From Catenibacterium sp. co_0103 (GTDB lineage: Bacteria > Bacillota_I > Bacilli_A > Erysipelotrichales > Coprobacillaceae): 43,246 nt of DNA. A program made the position numbers and the translations under genes. The notes beneath the pieces were generated by a model. That model was given only the letters and a program-made list of their open reading frames with translations, was not told the DNA's origin and did no database searches. This document shows, piece by piece, positions 15,667 through 21,956 of this stretch. The stretch is from NCBI RefSeq assembly GCF_004168205.1, contig NZ_RCYB01000013.1, forward strand, positions 1 to 43,246. Reading direction: 5' to 3'. The number at the start of each line of letters is the position of its first letter. Positions within the stretch are counted from its first letter, which is position 1.

Positions 15667-15957
15667 TTAACTTGCCAGAAACCGGTACAGAGCGGATTTG
15701 CCTCCGTCCAGCGCCCAAAGAAGGGAGCCCGCCGCCGCTTGCAGTCCATACGGCGAAAGAAGGAAGGCAAGAAACAGAAATACAATCCCGCCTATGGGCG
15801 TCGGCGTGAAAAAGAGAGCGACACCCAGCACCGCAAAGATCACAGAGGCAATCGTCAGCAGGACGGCACAAATATCAAACAGGAACACCAGCAGAGCCGC
15901 CAGAAGGGACAACGCTAAAGCAAAGGGAGCAACCAATATTTTCAGCAGTATCTTCAT
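15667..15957 (-). CDS. CD1845-like small membrane protein
   Basis: This 96-residue protein consists almost wholly of hydrophobic segments (about residues 2-22, 26-45 and 50-66), with a C-terminal AGSLLWALDGGKSALYRFL. It resembles the CD1845-type membrane proteins found beside relaxase genes in Tn1549-like ICEs, whose function is unknown. The ATG at 15957 has GGAGG 8 bases upstream, better placed than the in-frame TTG two codons earlier. The promoter block at 15991-16051 drives it and probably the relaxase. Confidence 0.65.
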   Translation of the reverse strand: MKILLKILVAPFALALSLLAALLVFLFDICAVLLTIASVIFAVLGVALFFTPTPIGGIVFLFLAFLLSPYGLQAAAGSLLWALDGGKSALYRFLAS

Positions 15958-15990
15958 CTTCAAAACCTCCTTTATCTATCCTTTCTACCT

Positions 15991-16051
15991 CTATTTTATC
16001 ATGCCTGCCCGGGGACATAAATGTTGCGAAAGATTAGTGAATCCTGTCCCC
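15991..16051 (-). promoter_or_regulatory. Promoter block of CD1845-like/relaxase genes (repeat copy 2)
   Basis: On the minus strand TAAAAT lies 17 bp after TTTATG, with TTTCGCAACAT upstream. It aligns over its whole length with 6471-6532, the recombinase promoter, with about 75% identity by eye. Conservation extends well beyond -35/-10 boxes. Confidence 0.6.
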
Positions 16052-16054
16052 AAA

Positions 16055-16077
16055 CTTCGGGCCAGTATGGCCCGAAA
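16055..16077. repeat. 23-bp palindrome, copy 6
   Basis: It lies between the vapD terminator and the relaxase-side promoter block. The last base of one arm is changed. Confidence 0.8.
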
Positions 16078-16081
16078 ACAG

Positions 16082-16108
16082 AAAAAGCAGGACACATTCA
16101 TGTCCTGC
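16082..16108 (-). terminator. Terminator after vapD
   Basis: On the minus strand GCAGGACA / TGTCCTGC with a 6-base loop is followed by TTTTTC. It lies 10 bases after the vapD stop codon. Confidence 0.8.
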
Positions 16109-16118
16109 CGAATTTCTG

Positions 16119-16487
16119 TTATTCTGTTTCCTGCTGCGGGCAATCGGGAACTGTCAGCAGCGAAGTGTCGATAACAATATCCTCTGCTGGTTTCAAGAGC
16201 TCTGTCAAATCGTGCTGCCGTCCCACGTTGGTCACATCAATTTTATTCACGCATATTCCAATCCACGGAAACTGTCTGCTTAATTCATCCATCAAGTCAT
16301 ATATATCAGCAGTTGCCAGCTTATCATCCGATATGTAGCCGGAGCCTTGACGGTGAGAAAAACGATGCCGTTTGAAGAACCGGCGCAAGTCGTCATACGC
16401 CTGCCGGTAATTGGCTCCGGGGTAATGCTCTTTTAATTGATGGGTGTCCAGATCAAAATTTAAGGCTTTGAAATATTTTCTCTCCAA
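16119..16487 (-). CDS. vapD: VapD-like endoribonuclease (Cas2-fold toxin)
   Basis: This 122-residue protein matches VapD: NFDLDTHQLKEHYPGANYRQAYDDLRRFFKRHRFSHRQGSGYISDD with the early Asp residues, then DLMDELSRQFPWIGICVNKIDVTNV. VapD proteins have a Cas2-like ferredoxin fold and cleave mRNA, acting as toxins in some bacteria. It extends about 20-25 residues beyond the usual 95. The start is TTG at 16487, 3 bases after the upstream gene's TGA, so the two are coupled. The pair has its own terminator and is bounded by palindromes at 16055 and 16912, consistent with a stabilising toxin-antitoxin cassette (inference). Confidence 0.75.
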   Translation of the reverse strand: MERKYFKALNFDLDTHQLKEHYPGANYRQAYDDLRRFFKRHRFSHRQGSGYISDDKLATADIYDLMDELSRQFPWIGICVNKIDVTNVGRQHDLTELLKPAEDIVIDTSLLTVPDCPQQETE

Positions 16488-16490
16488 AAC

Positions 16491-16829
16491 TCAAGCCCTC
16501 ATTGCCGTTTTTTCCTGATAGTGGGTCAACAGATCTTCTTCATTGAAATCATCTGGACTGTCAGAATCGTCACTGTCACAAAGACGCCACACAGAAACAT
16601 TATCCATGAACCATGTCTGCCGCTTCAAGGTATTGACGATCCGGCCGAACAGACTAAAATCCCTCGCTCTGCCGCAGTCACGGAATACCAAAGCGCCGGA
16701 ACCATCCTCCATACGGGGAAGGCCCACGGTTTGGAATGTATGATTGATTGTGTTGTAAATGCCATCCAGCCGGTACTTATTTTCGGCTGTGATTTTATCA
16801 TCATTCATGCGAATAACCATTTTCAGCAT
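16491..16829 (-). CDS. Probable VapD partner (antitoxin candidate)
   Basis: I do not recognise this 112-residue protein with certainty. It has a basic N-terminal half (DDKITAENKYRLDGIYNTINHTF), a DGSGALVFRDCGRARDFSLFGRIVNTLKRQTWFMDNV core, and a very acidic stretch DSDDSDSPDDFNEEDLL before the C-terminus. Position upstream of vapD with a 3-base gap points to a partner, and the acidic tail could mask a ribonuclease. The ATG at 16829 follows AGAAGGGAGG by 8 bases. The known VapX antitoxin is shorter and not clearly similar. Confidence 0.5.
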   Translation of the reverse strand: MLKMVIRMNDDKITAENKYRLDGIYNTINHTFQTVGLPRMEDGSGALVFRDCGRARDFSLFGRIVNTLKRQTWFMDNVSVWRLCDSDDSDSPDDFNEEDLLTHYQEKTAMRA

Positions 16830-16911
16830 GGTATCAGCCTCCCTTCTTAAATTATTATATCATTATAGAGCTGGTTCTACAATCTTGAAAATCTGAATTT
16901 TTTATGACGGG

Positions 16912-16934
16912 CTTCGGGTCATGCTGGCCCGAAG
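16912..16934. repeat. 23-bp palindrome, copy 7
   Basis: It directly follows the mobC terminator. With copy 6 it brackets the VapD pair. Confidence 0.85.
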
Positions 16935-16937
16935 TGA

Positions 16938-16984
16938 TAAAAAAAGAACAGGGCGGCAAGCCCCGCAACGGAAGCCTGCCGCCC
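16938..16984 (-). terminator. Strong terminator after mobC
   Basis: On the minus strand GGGCGGCA pairs with TGCCGCCC across a 20-base loop with inner pairing, followed by TGTTCTTTTTTT. It lies 5 bases after the mobC stop codon and separates mobC from the VapD pair. Confidence 0.8.
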
Positions 16985-16989
16985 TCGTC

Positions 16990-17331
16990 TTACTTTGCCA
17001 CCAGCTCGGAAAGCTCCCGCAGCACCTTTGACACCTCGCCCCACAGCTTTTCATAGTCCCGCTTCAATCCGTCGATTTCCTCCGGGTACACGCCATAGGT
17101 ATGTGCGTGTATGGCAACCTGATTGAGATTGTTGGAACAGCGCCGTTGCAGAGAGATCAACTCTTTTACAGGTGCAAGGTCGATGTGCAGGATATACCCG
17201 TTCAGAGCCATTTTCCGCACATAGGCCCCGGCGTTGGAAATGCCCGCCTCGGCCATCCGTTCATGGATGGCTGCCAGCTCGTCCGGCGTTACCATGACGT
17301 GCAGATGGACATTCCGCTTGCGGTTCTCCAT
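16990..17331 (-). CDS. mobC: MobC-like relaxosome accessory protein
   Basis: This 113-residue protein has an N-terminal ribbon-helix-helix region (NVHLHVMVTPDELAAIHERMAEAGISNAGAYVRKMALNGY) and the MobC signature LQRRCSNNLNQVAIHAHTYG, followed by a helical C-terminus. MobC proteins bind oriT and help the relaxase nick. The ATG overlaps the stop of the 60-residue gene (TGATG). In related ICEs mobC directly precedes the relaxase; here the VapD pair and the CD1845-like gene intervene. Confidence 0.85.
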   Translation of the reverse strand: MENRKRNVHLHVMVTPDELAAIHERMAEAGISNAGAYVRKMALNGYILHIDLAPVKELISLQRRCSNNLNQVAIHAHTYGVYPEEIDGLKRDYEKLWGEVSKVLRELSELVAK

Positions 17332-17513
17332 CAGCGTTCCAGCTCCCGGCCTTTCCGACGCTCTTTGGGTTCCTTTACCTTATCAAGCGGTTTTGCGTCC
17401 AGCTCCGGGGGCGTGGGTGGGATGGGCGTGTTGTTGGGTACGCCGTCGATCATGTTGCAGTTCTGCTCCGTGGAGAGCTCGGCGGTTTTCAGATAGTTGT
17501 CTTTTTCGTGCAT
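17331..17513 (-). CDS. Small proline-rich ICE protein (60 aa)
   Basis: This is an unrecognised hydrophilic protein, proline-rich in the middle (TPIPPTPPELDAKPLDK) and basic at the end (KERRKGRELER). The ATG at 17513 has GGAGG 6 bases upstream. Its stop overlaps the mobC start by two bases, and it begins 12 bp after the 196-residue gene. It is probably disordered and may be a relaxosome helper by position only. Confidence 0.55.
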   Translation of the reverse strand: MHEKDNYLKTAELSTEQNCNMIDGVPNNTPIPPTPPELDAKPLDKVKEPKERRKGRELER

Positions 17514-17525
17514 GGCGTTCCTCCT

Positions 17526-18116
17526 TTATCGTTCCTCATGGTTTTTATGGCTCCGCTTCTGGCCGGGCTCCTTCGGGGGTTCCTGCCCTCTGGTTCCTTC
17601 TTTGAGCCGGGCGGTAATGGATGGGCGCACCCTGTCAGGATTGCCCGGTGCTGGTTTCAGTTCATAATCCTCCATCTGCTTTTCGGTCAGCGGCTTTGCG
17701 TAGGTCAGTTCGCCCCATGCCATCAGCCTGCCGTCTGCCACAGGACGCCGCCTGTCGTCATCGTAGTTGACGATGGAAAGGGGCTGGTTATCCGGCGGCT
17801 TCGGATAGGTGCCTATGTCTACGGGGCGCTGGGTGGAATAATAGCGGTAAACGCCCTCCGGTCCCAGCTCGGTATGCTTGACCGCCGCATGGTAAAGCTG
17901 CTGATAGTCGTCCACCCGGCGGTCAAAGTCCTTCTGCGCCCACGCCTGACTGTTTCCATAGCGGCCCCAGTAGTAATCCCGATGGCCGTTTTCCCCCTCG
18001 GTAAACTGCCAGGTCACAAAGGGGCTCGGCGCTCCCGGATTATGCCCCAGCGCAAAGCCGTGTCCGGTTTCAAAGGTGGCAGCTTTCAAAATCACATATC
18101 CTTGTACTGTCTCCAA
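17526..18116 (-). CDS. Conserved ICE hypothetical protein (196 aa)
   Basis: I cannot name this protein. It is soluble, with aromatic-rich segments (VTWQFTEGENGHRDYYWGRYGNSQAWAQKDFDRRVDDYQQLY) and a C-terminal LTEKQMEDYELKPAPGNPD-type motif seen in several large Firmicute ICE proteins. The basic tail is probably disordered. The start is TTG at 18116, 6 bases after AAAGGAGG; the ATG at 18149 lies in the palindrome and has no site. It heads the mob gene set (this gene, the 60-residue gene, mobC). Confidence 0.6.
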   Translation of the reverse strand: METVQGYVILKAATFETGHGFALGHNPGAPSPFVTWQFTEGENGHRDYYWGRYGNSQAWAQKDFDRRVDDYQQLYHAAVKHTELGPEGVYRYYSTQRPVDIGTYPKPPDNQPLSIVNYDDDRRRPVADGRLMAWGELTYAKPLTEKQMEDYELKPAPGNPDRVRPSITARLKEGTRGQEPPKEPGQKRSHKNHEER

Positions 18117-18135
18117 GAGATCCCTCCTTTCTGTG

Positions 18136-18158
18136 CCTCGGGCCAACATGACCCGAAG
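18136..18158. repeat. 23-bp palindrome, copy 8
   Basis: It lies 5 bases upstream of the AAAGGAGG of the 196-residue gene. Confidence 0.85.
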
Positions 18159-18189
18159 TGCTGGATGTTACGAAATAAGAGGGCAGACC

Positions 18190-18224
18190 GGGGAGGAATG
18201 TAATAAGATATTCCCACCCCGGAA
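18190..18224. other. Inverted repeat upstream of mob genes (candidate oriT)
   Basis: CCGGGG-A-GGAAT and ATTCC-CA-CCCCGG form an interrupted 11-bp stem around a 10-base AT-rich loop. It lies in the 130-bp gap before the mob gene set. Inverted repeats next to mobC/relaxase genes often mark oriT, but no nic sequence is recognised. A TTTCGTAACAT box similar to the two promoter blocks lies beside it at about 18165. Confidence 0.35.
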
Positions 18225-18248
18225 ACACCCTCCAAAAAGCCCGGAATG

Positions 18249-18650
18249 TCAAGCCTTTGGAGGCGGCAAATCGTAACAGCCGCCCGGCCTTTTCTCCCGC
18301 ATTTTCCTCATGCGTTCCCGGCTTTTCCGGCGGTTCCCTTCGGCCTTGCAGGCGTCGGAACAGTAGGCTTGACGCCCCTCGGGCAAAAATGCCTTTCCGC
18401 AGACCGCACAGGCCCGCAGCTCCGGGGAGATGCCTTCCGTTGTCAGAGCCGCTTGAAGCTCCGGGTTAAGGGGCAGGACAGCCTCACGGAAATAACGGCA
18501 GTACGCCCCTGTCCAGCACTTGTGCAGCATATAGCAGGCACAGTCAAGAGGAAGGCACAGGCCGCTTTCCCGGTCATAGTTGGCGCACATCCCCGTGACC
18601 AGAGTGCGGATTTTCTTCTTCTCGTCACGGGTCAGCTCCCGGGCGTCCAT
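18249..18650 (-). CDS. Cysteine-rich VLP domain protein
   Basis: This 133-residue protein has a Cys_rich_VLP-type N-terminal region (GMCANYDRESGLCLPLDCACYMLHKCWTGAYCRYFREAVLP) with many cysteines and a second Cys cluster (CAVCGKAFLPEGRQAYCSDACKAE), probably a zinc ribbon. The C-terminus is basic. It is common in Tn1549-like ICEs; function unknown. Its ATG follows the upstream TAA directly (TAAATG), with no ribosome binding site of its own because the upstream gene ends in a palindrome copy, so reinitiation is likely. Confidence 0.8.
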   Translation of the reverse strand: MDARELTRDEKKKIRTLVTGMCANYDRESGLCLPLDCACYMLHKCWTGAYCRYFREAVLPLNPELQAALTTEGISPELRACAVCGKAFLPEGRQAYCSDACKAEGNRRKSRERMRKMREKRPGGCYDLPPPKA

Positions 18651-18842
18651 TTATGACTTCGGGCCACGATGGCCCGAAGGGCGGGGCTCCACGATCAGCG
18701 CCCGGAACTTCTTCCGGCACTGTTTTTTCTTTCCTTTGCACTCCTTGTAGTAACGGCATCCCTTACAAGGGTCGTCATTGTCCCAGCCGGGGTGCGGTAC
18801 TTCCTTCATCATTCGTTCAAAAGGGCTGCTTGTAAAATTCAT
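18651..18842 (-). CDS. Small cysteine-containing ICE protein (63 aa) with palindrome-encoded C-terminus
   Basis: This unrecognised protein has a CKGCRYYKECKGKKKQC cluster that could bind zinc. The last residues, PSGHRGPKS, are encoded by a copy of the 23-bp palindrome, followed at once by TAA. The ATG at 18842 has GGAGG 7 bases upstream. It overlaps neither neighbour but is 2 bp from the DUF4366 gene and abuts the Cys_rich_VLP gene. Confidence 0.6.
   Translation of the reverse strand: MNFTSSPFERMMKEVPHPGWDNDDPCKGCRYYKECKGKKKQCRKKFRALIVEPRPSGHRGPKS
18657..18679. repeat. 23-bp palindrome, copy 9 (in coding sequence)
   Basis: It encodes the C-terminal SGHRGPK of the 63-residue protein and abuts the Cys_rich_VLP start. 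Confidence 0.9.
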
Positions 18843-18844
18843 TC

Positions 18845-19492
18845 TCATTCCTCCGTATCTTCCTCCCACGGCGGGGTATCTTCGTCCTCGGGTTCCTCTG
18901 CGATCTCCTCCAGCTCCCCGTCCTCATATTCGCAGTAATCATCTTCCAAATCCGGGGCTTCATGCTTCGGCTTGTAAATCTTGAAATAGTAACCAATCCA
19001 ACCGCCGGCCAGCACCACCGCACCGATCAGGAGCAGAGAGAGAAGGGGGCTATCCTTTTTCTCCGGCTCGGGTTCCGGTACTTCCTCTACCGGTTCGGTG
19101 GGCTTTGGCTCTGGCTCCGGGGTCACTTCTTTGGGTGGTTCCTTACCCTGTTCGGCAAGAGGCAGAAGGTCGTCTACGGTAACGGTATTGAGGAAATAGA
19201 CGTTCTCGCTGGTTTTCTGTTTGTCGATCACCAGATAAAACACGCTCTCGTCTGCGGTGGTGATGGTGTAGAACTCCTTTCCATCCTCGTCGGTGGCGTT
19301 GTCCACCACGGTTCCCGTCCCGTCCGGAGTAAAGGGGTTCTGGGTTTCCGGCTCCGCTTCGGTTTCCACCGGGGCGGGAGCTGTCTCCGGCTGCGGCTCG
19401 CTGCTCTGTGCATAGGCCGGGACCGTAAAGATCATGCAACACAAAAGGCTGGCAGCCATCGCCGCCAGCCTGCGGTATTTAGTTTTCTTCAT
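18845..19492 (-). CDS. CD1107-type DUF4366 protein, secreted/anchored
   Basis: This 215-residue protein has a signal peptide (MKKTKYRRLAAMAASLLCCMIFTVPAYAQ), a Glu/Pro-rich segment, a compact domain (EFYTITTADESVFYLVIDKQKTSENVYFLNTVTVDDLLPLAE), a second Pro/Glu repeat region, one membrane helix (SLLLIGAVVLAGGWIGYYF) and an acidic cytoplasmic tail. This matches the DUF4366/CD1107 family of ICE cell-surface proteins. It probably takes part in mating contact or supports the NlpC/P60 protein, though no activity is known. GGAGG precedes ATG at 19492, which overlaps the DUF4315 gene by 14 bases. Confidence 0.82.
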   Translation of the reverse strand: MKKTKYRRLAAMAASLLCCMIFTVPAYAQSSEPQPETAPAPVETEAEPETQNPFTPDGTGTVVDNATDEDGKEFYTITTADESVFYLVIDKQKTSENVYFLNTVTVDDLLPLAEQGKEPPKEVTPEPEPKPTEPVEEVPEPEPEKKDSPLLSLLLIGAVVLAGGWIGYYFKIYKPKHEAPDLEDDYCEYEDGELEEIAEEPEDEDTPPWEEDTEE

Positions 19493-19745
19493 GGGCTGTG
19501 TCCTCCTTTCCGGGTTCCTCCGGCTTCGGGTCAGTATGGCCCGAAGCGGTAAGGCTGTTTTTGGGGTCATTCAGAAAAGCCATAAGCTGGGCGGGCGTCA
19601 GTTTGAGCGAGCGCACCGCCTGCACGATCTGGCTGTTTTCTTCCTCCTGTTTCTGCTTTTCCAGCTCCCGGATTTTGGCCTGCCACTCGGCAGCCTTCTC
19701 CCGGGCTTTTTCCAGTTCCTTATCGAGCTTGTCGATCTTGTTCAT
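19479..19745 (-). CDS. DUF4315 family protein with in-frame palindrome
   Basis: This 88-residue protein is a charged coiled coil (MNKIDKLDKELEKAREKAAEWQAKIRELEKQKQEEE) followed by LKLTPAQLMAFLNDPK, typical of DUF4315 proteins of Tn1549-like ICEs. Residues near 68-75 (ASGHTDPK) come from a palindrome copy at 19524-19546 read in frame. The ATG at 19745 has AAAGGAG upstream; longer frames have no support. It lies between the NlpC/P60 and DUF4366 genes and is probably co-translated with the latter. Function unknown. Confidence 0.75.
   Translation of the reverse strand: MNKIDKLDKELEKAREKAAEWQAKIRELEKQKQEEENSQIVQAVRSLKLTPAQLMAFLNDPKNSLTASGHTDPKPEEPGKEDTAHEEN
19524..19546. repeat. 23-bp palindrome, copy 10 (in coding sequence)
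   Basis: It is read in frame as SGHTDPK within the DUF4315 gene. Confidence 0.9.
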
Positions 19746-19767
19746 GCAAGGACTCCTTTCCTCTGGC

Positions 19768-21669
19768 TCACAAACGCCCGAAGGCATAGAAATGTGTCTG
19801 CCAGTAGCTTGAATTGATGTTTGCGTATTGGATGGGGGACCCACAATGGAGCATCATCCCGTTGCCCACATAAATCCCCACGTGGGACACAGGCACTCCA
19901 CTGTCATAGGTTCCTGTGAAAAAGATAATATCGCCGGGCTTTGCCTCGGAGGGAGAAATGATAGCACACTGGTTGTAAATGCCCTGCGCCGTGGTACGGG
20001 GCAGGTTGTGGACGCCGCTGGCCGTGTACACCCAGCAGACAAAGCCCGAACAGTCAAAGGAGGTGGACGGGCTGGAGCCGCCCCACACATAGGGCCAGCC
20101 GATGTACTTTGTGGCTTCTTCCATGAGCGCCGCAAAAGCCGGGTCATCCAGTGCCTCGCCGGGTATCTCATAGCTGGGGCCGGTATCTTCGCCGCCGTTG
20201 TAAATCCCTTCCCACAGATAGGGCTTGTTGCCTTTAAGCTGCTGCATAACGGTGTAGATTTCCCGCTGCTGTTCGTTAAGCCTCGGCAGGATCACGGCGG
20301 GCAGCGTTTTGTTTGTGAGGGTCACATTGAGAATGTAATACTCATAGGGGACTTCCTCGGTGGTGGTTTCCCCGGTCTCCGGGTCGGTGCTGGTTTCGGT
20401 GCGGTAGCGTATCTCGACTTCCTCCGTCAAGGTCAGTTCATACTGTGCCTCGAAAATCTCCCGCAGTTCGTCCTGCACCTGTTCCTGGAAATACACATGG
20501 TACTTTGCCGAGAGATAGGACGCCAGCTCATAGGGGTTATGGCCGATCTCGTCCACGGAATAGCGGTACTCGTCATAGCCGGGATGGGTGCTTTCGATGT
20601 TCGCTACCGTCTGCACCAGCTCATTTTCCAGCGCCGTGTAGTCCTCGTCCACGCCCAGCAGGTCCGTATCCTCCGAGGCGTAGGAGGTTCCGGATAACGC
20701 ATTGGCAAGGCCGCTGCCAAGCGTGGGAAAGATGGAGCTTACCGCCGACACAAGAAAACAGAGCAGCAACAGCAGGAGCAGGACCAGCACCGCCACAGGA
20801 TGACGGGTCACAAACTGCGCCGCTCGCCGGGTCGCAGTTCCCGAAGCGGCAGCGGTTTTCTTTGCGGCCTTTGCGCCCTGTTTTGCAGCCGCCTTTGCTT
20901 CTTTGGAATACCGGCGTTTCAGTTTCCATTTCTGCTGCACACGGGAAAGCGGATTGCTGGCAAGCTCCGGGTGCTCGGAGGCCATCTTCTGAAAATCCAC
21001 ATTGGCCCGGGCTTTTATGTCCTTCCGTTCCCACTTTGCCACCTTCCGGGCCGGGTGCTCCCGGTATCTCCGTTTGGCATACCGGGTCAGTTTCCGGGCT
21101 CCGGCCTCGGCCACAAGTTCCGACTTATGGGCTCCTTCCACACCCACATTTTCATGCTCAACTTCGTGGATTTTGTTGTGGAGATAAAACCATGCTTCGG
21201 TGCGGGCTCCCCGGACTGCCTTTTTTGCAAGCCCCGGCGGTTTCTTCGCTGCCCGTTTTGCCTCGGTCTTGTCCAGTTTCTCCCGGGCCTTTCCCAGCTT
21301 TTCCCCGGCGTGTTCCGCTTTTGCCTGTGCTTTCTGGTACTTATCCTTTTTGCGCCCAGCCTTCTCGGCGGAGCCCTCCGGCTCCTGTGCCTTGCCGGTA
21401 TCCTGCGACCCGCCCGCTTCATCTTCCTGCCTCATGCGGTCAGAGGGACGGCTTTTCCGGCTGTCCTCTTGAAACTTGCCGTTTTTGGACTTCGGGCCAT
21501 TGTGGCCCGAAGGACTGTCCTGCCCGGTATCCTCGTTCTCAAACCGCAGGCGTCGGGATGGTGCGGGGGAAGGTCCTTCCCGTTCAGCCGGCCCGGGGCG
21601 ATTGCCCCCGGTATCCTCCGTCGGCCCCGGCCTCTGAAAATTCCGTTTGTCCGGTTTCTTTCCGATAAT
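19768..21669 (-). CDS. NlpC/P60 cell-wall hydrolase of the conjugation machinery (CD1108-like)
   Basis: The 633-residue protein has a long charged cytoplasmic N-terminus, one membrane helix (HPVAVLVLLLLLLLCFLVSAV), an extracytoplasmic VirB8-like/linker region, and a C-terminal NlpC/P60 peptidase with catalytic Cys in TSFDCSGFVCWVY, His in VSHVGIYVG and a third polar residue in MLHCGSP. It would cut peptidoglycan so the transfer apparatus can cross the wall. The first ATG is at 21435, but the frame stays open upstream and the only good site (AAAGGAGG) is 5 bases before ATT at 21669, giving a start IGKKPDKRNFQRPGPTEDTG. A non-AUG ATT start is therefore proposed. A palindrome copy is read in frame at 21490-21512 (PSGHNGPK). 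Confidence 0.8.
   Translation of the reverse strand: MIGKKPDKRNFQRPGPTEDTGGNRPGPAEREGPSPAPSRRLRFENEDTGQDSPSGHNGPKSKNGKFQEDSRKSRPSDRMRQEDEAGGSQDTGKAQEPEGSAEKAGRKKDKYQKAQAKAEHAGEKLGKAREKLDKTEAKRAAKKPPGLAKKAVRGARTEAWFYLHNKIHEVEHENVGVEGAHKSELVAEAGARKLTRYAKRRYREHPARKVAKWERKDIKARANVDFQKMASEHPELASNPLSRVQQKWKLKRRYSKEAKAAAKQGAKAAKKTAAASGTATRRAAQFVTRHPVAVLVLLLLLLLCFLVSAVSSIFPTLGSGLANALSGTSYASEDTDLLGVDEDYTALENELVQTVANIESTHPGYDEYRYSVDEIGHNPYELASYLSAKYHVYFQEQVQDELREIFEAQYELTLTEEVEIRYRTETSTDPETGETTTEEVPYEYYILNVTLTNKTLPAVILPRLNEQQREIYTVMQQLKGNKPYLWEGIYNGGEDTGPSYEIPGEALDDPAFAALMEEATKYIGWPYVWGGSSPSTSFDCSGFVCWVYTASGVHNLPRTTAQGIYNQCAIISPSEAKPGDIIFFTGTYDSGVPVSHVGIYVGNGMMLHCGSPIQYANINSSYWQTHFYAFGRL
21490..21512. 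repeat. 23-bp palindrome, copy 11 (in coding sequence)
   Basis: It is read in frame as SGHNGPK in the N-terminal part of the NlpC/P60 protein, upstream of its first ATG. Confidence 0.85.
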
Positions 21670-21687
21670 GTATCCCTCCTTTCCAAA

Positions 21688-21710
21688 CCTCGGACCATCA
21701 TGGCCCGAAG
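21688..21710. repeat. 23-bp palindrome, copy 12
   Basis: It has one imperfect arm (CCTCGGACCA). It lies between the virB4 stop and the ribosome binding site of the NlpC/P60 gene. Confidence 0.8.
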
Positions 21711-21714
21711 TGTG

Positions 21715-21956
21715 TTATGCCCGGTTCATTTCCTGTTTTTTGTCCTCCGGGCGGGTGGTCATAATGGCGTACAGCTCGGTATTCTGCGGGAAGCGGTCAA
21801 CAAACGGGATGGTGGTGTTCCCGAAGAACAGCAGCCCTTCGCCGGAATTGGTATGGGTCACATAGGAAAGCTGGTGGGGACTGATCCCAAGCTGTTTGGC
21901 TAAAATCTGCCGGTCGCCCTGTGCCTGCGAGAGCAGCACAAGGAAGTCCGAGTTTT
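21715..21956 (-). CDS. virB4-like ATPase gene, exon 2
   Basis: This is the 3' exon of the transfer ATPase gene, split by intron 1. It resumes with AA AAC TCG GAC TTC and encodes NSDFLVLLSQAQGDRQILAKQLGISPHQLSYVTHTNSGEGLLFFGNTTIPFVDRFP, the conserved end of VirB4/TraE proteins of this ICE class. Joining to exon 1 gives ...ENIF-E-NSDFLV... and a total of 2370 coding bases (789 residues). A start inside this exon (21939) is not supported by a ribosome binding site. A palindrome follows the stop codon. Confidence 0.85.

Noticed and set aside
20445..21903. Long plus-strand open frames opposite the NlpC/P60 gene
   Set aside because: They are GC-rich antisense frames without ribosome binding sites or domain patterns; the minus strand holds the recognised gene.
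21715..21939. Separate 74-residue gene
   Set aside because: It is the 3' exon of virB4; the sequence is the conserved VirB4 C-terminus and there is no start signal.
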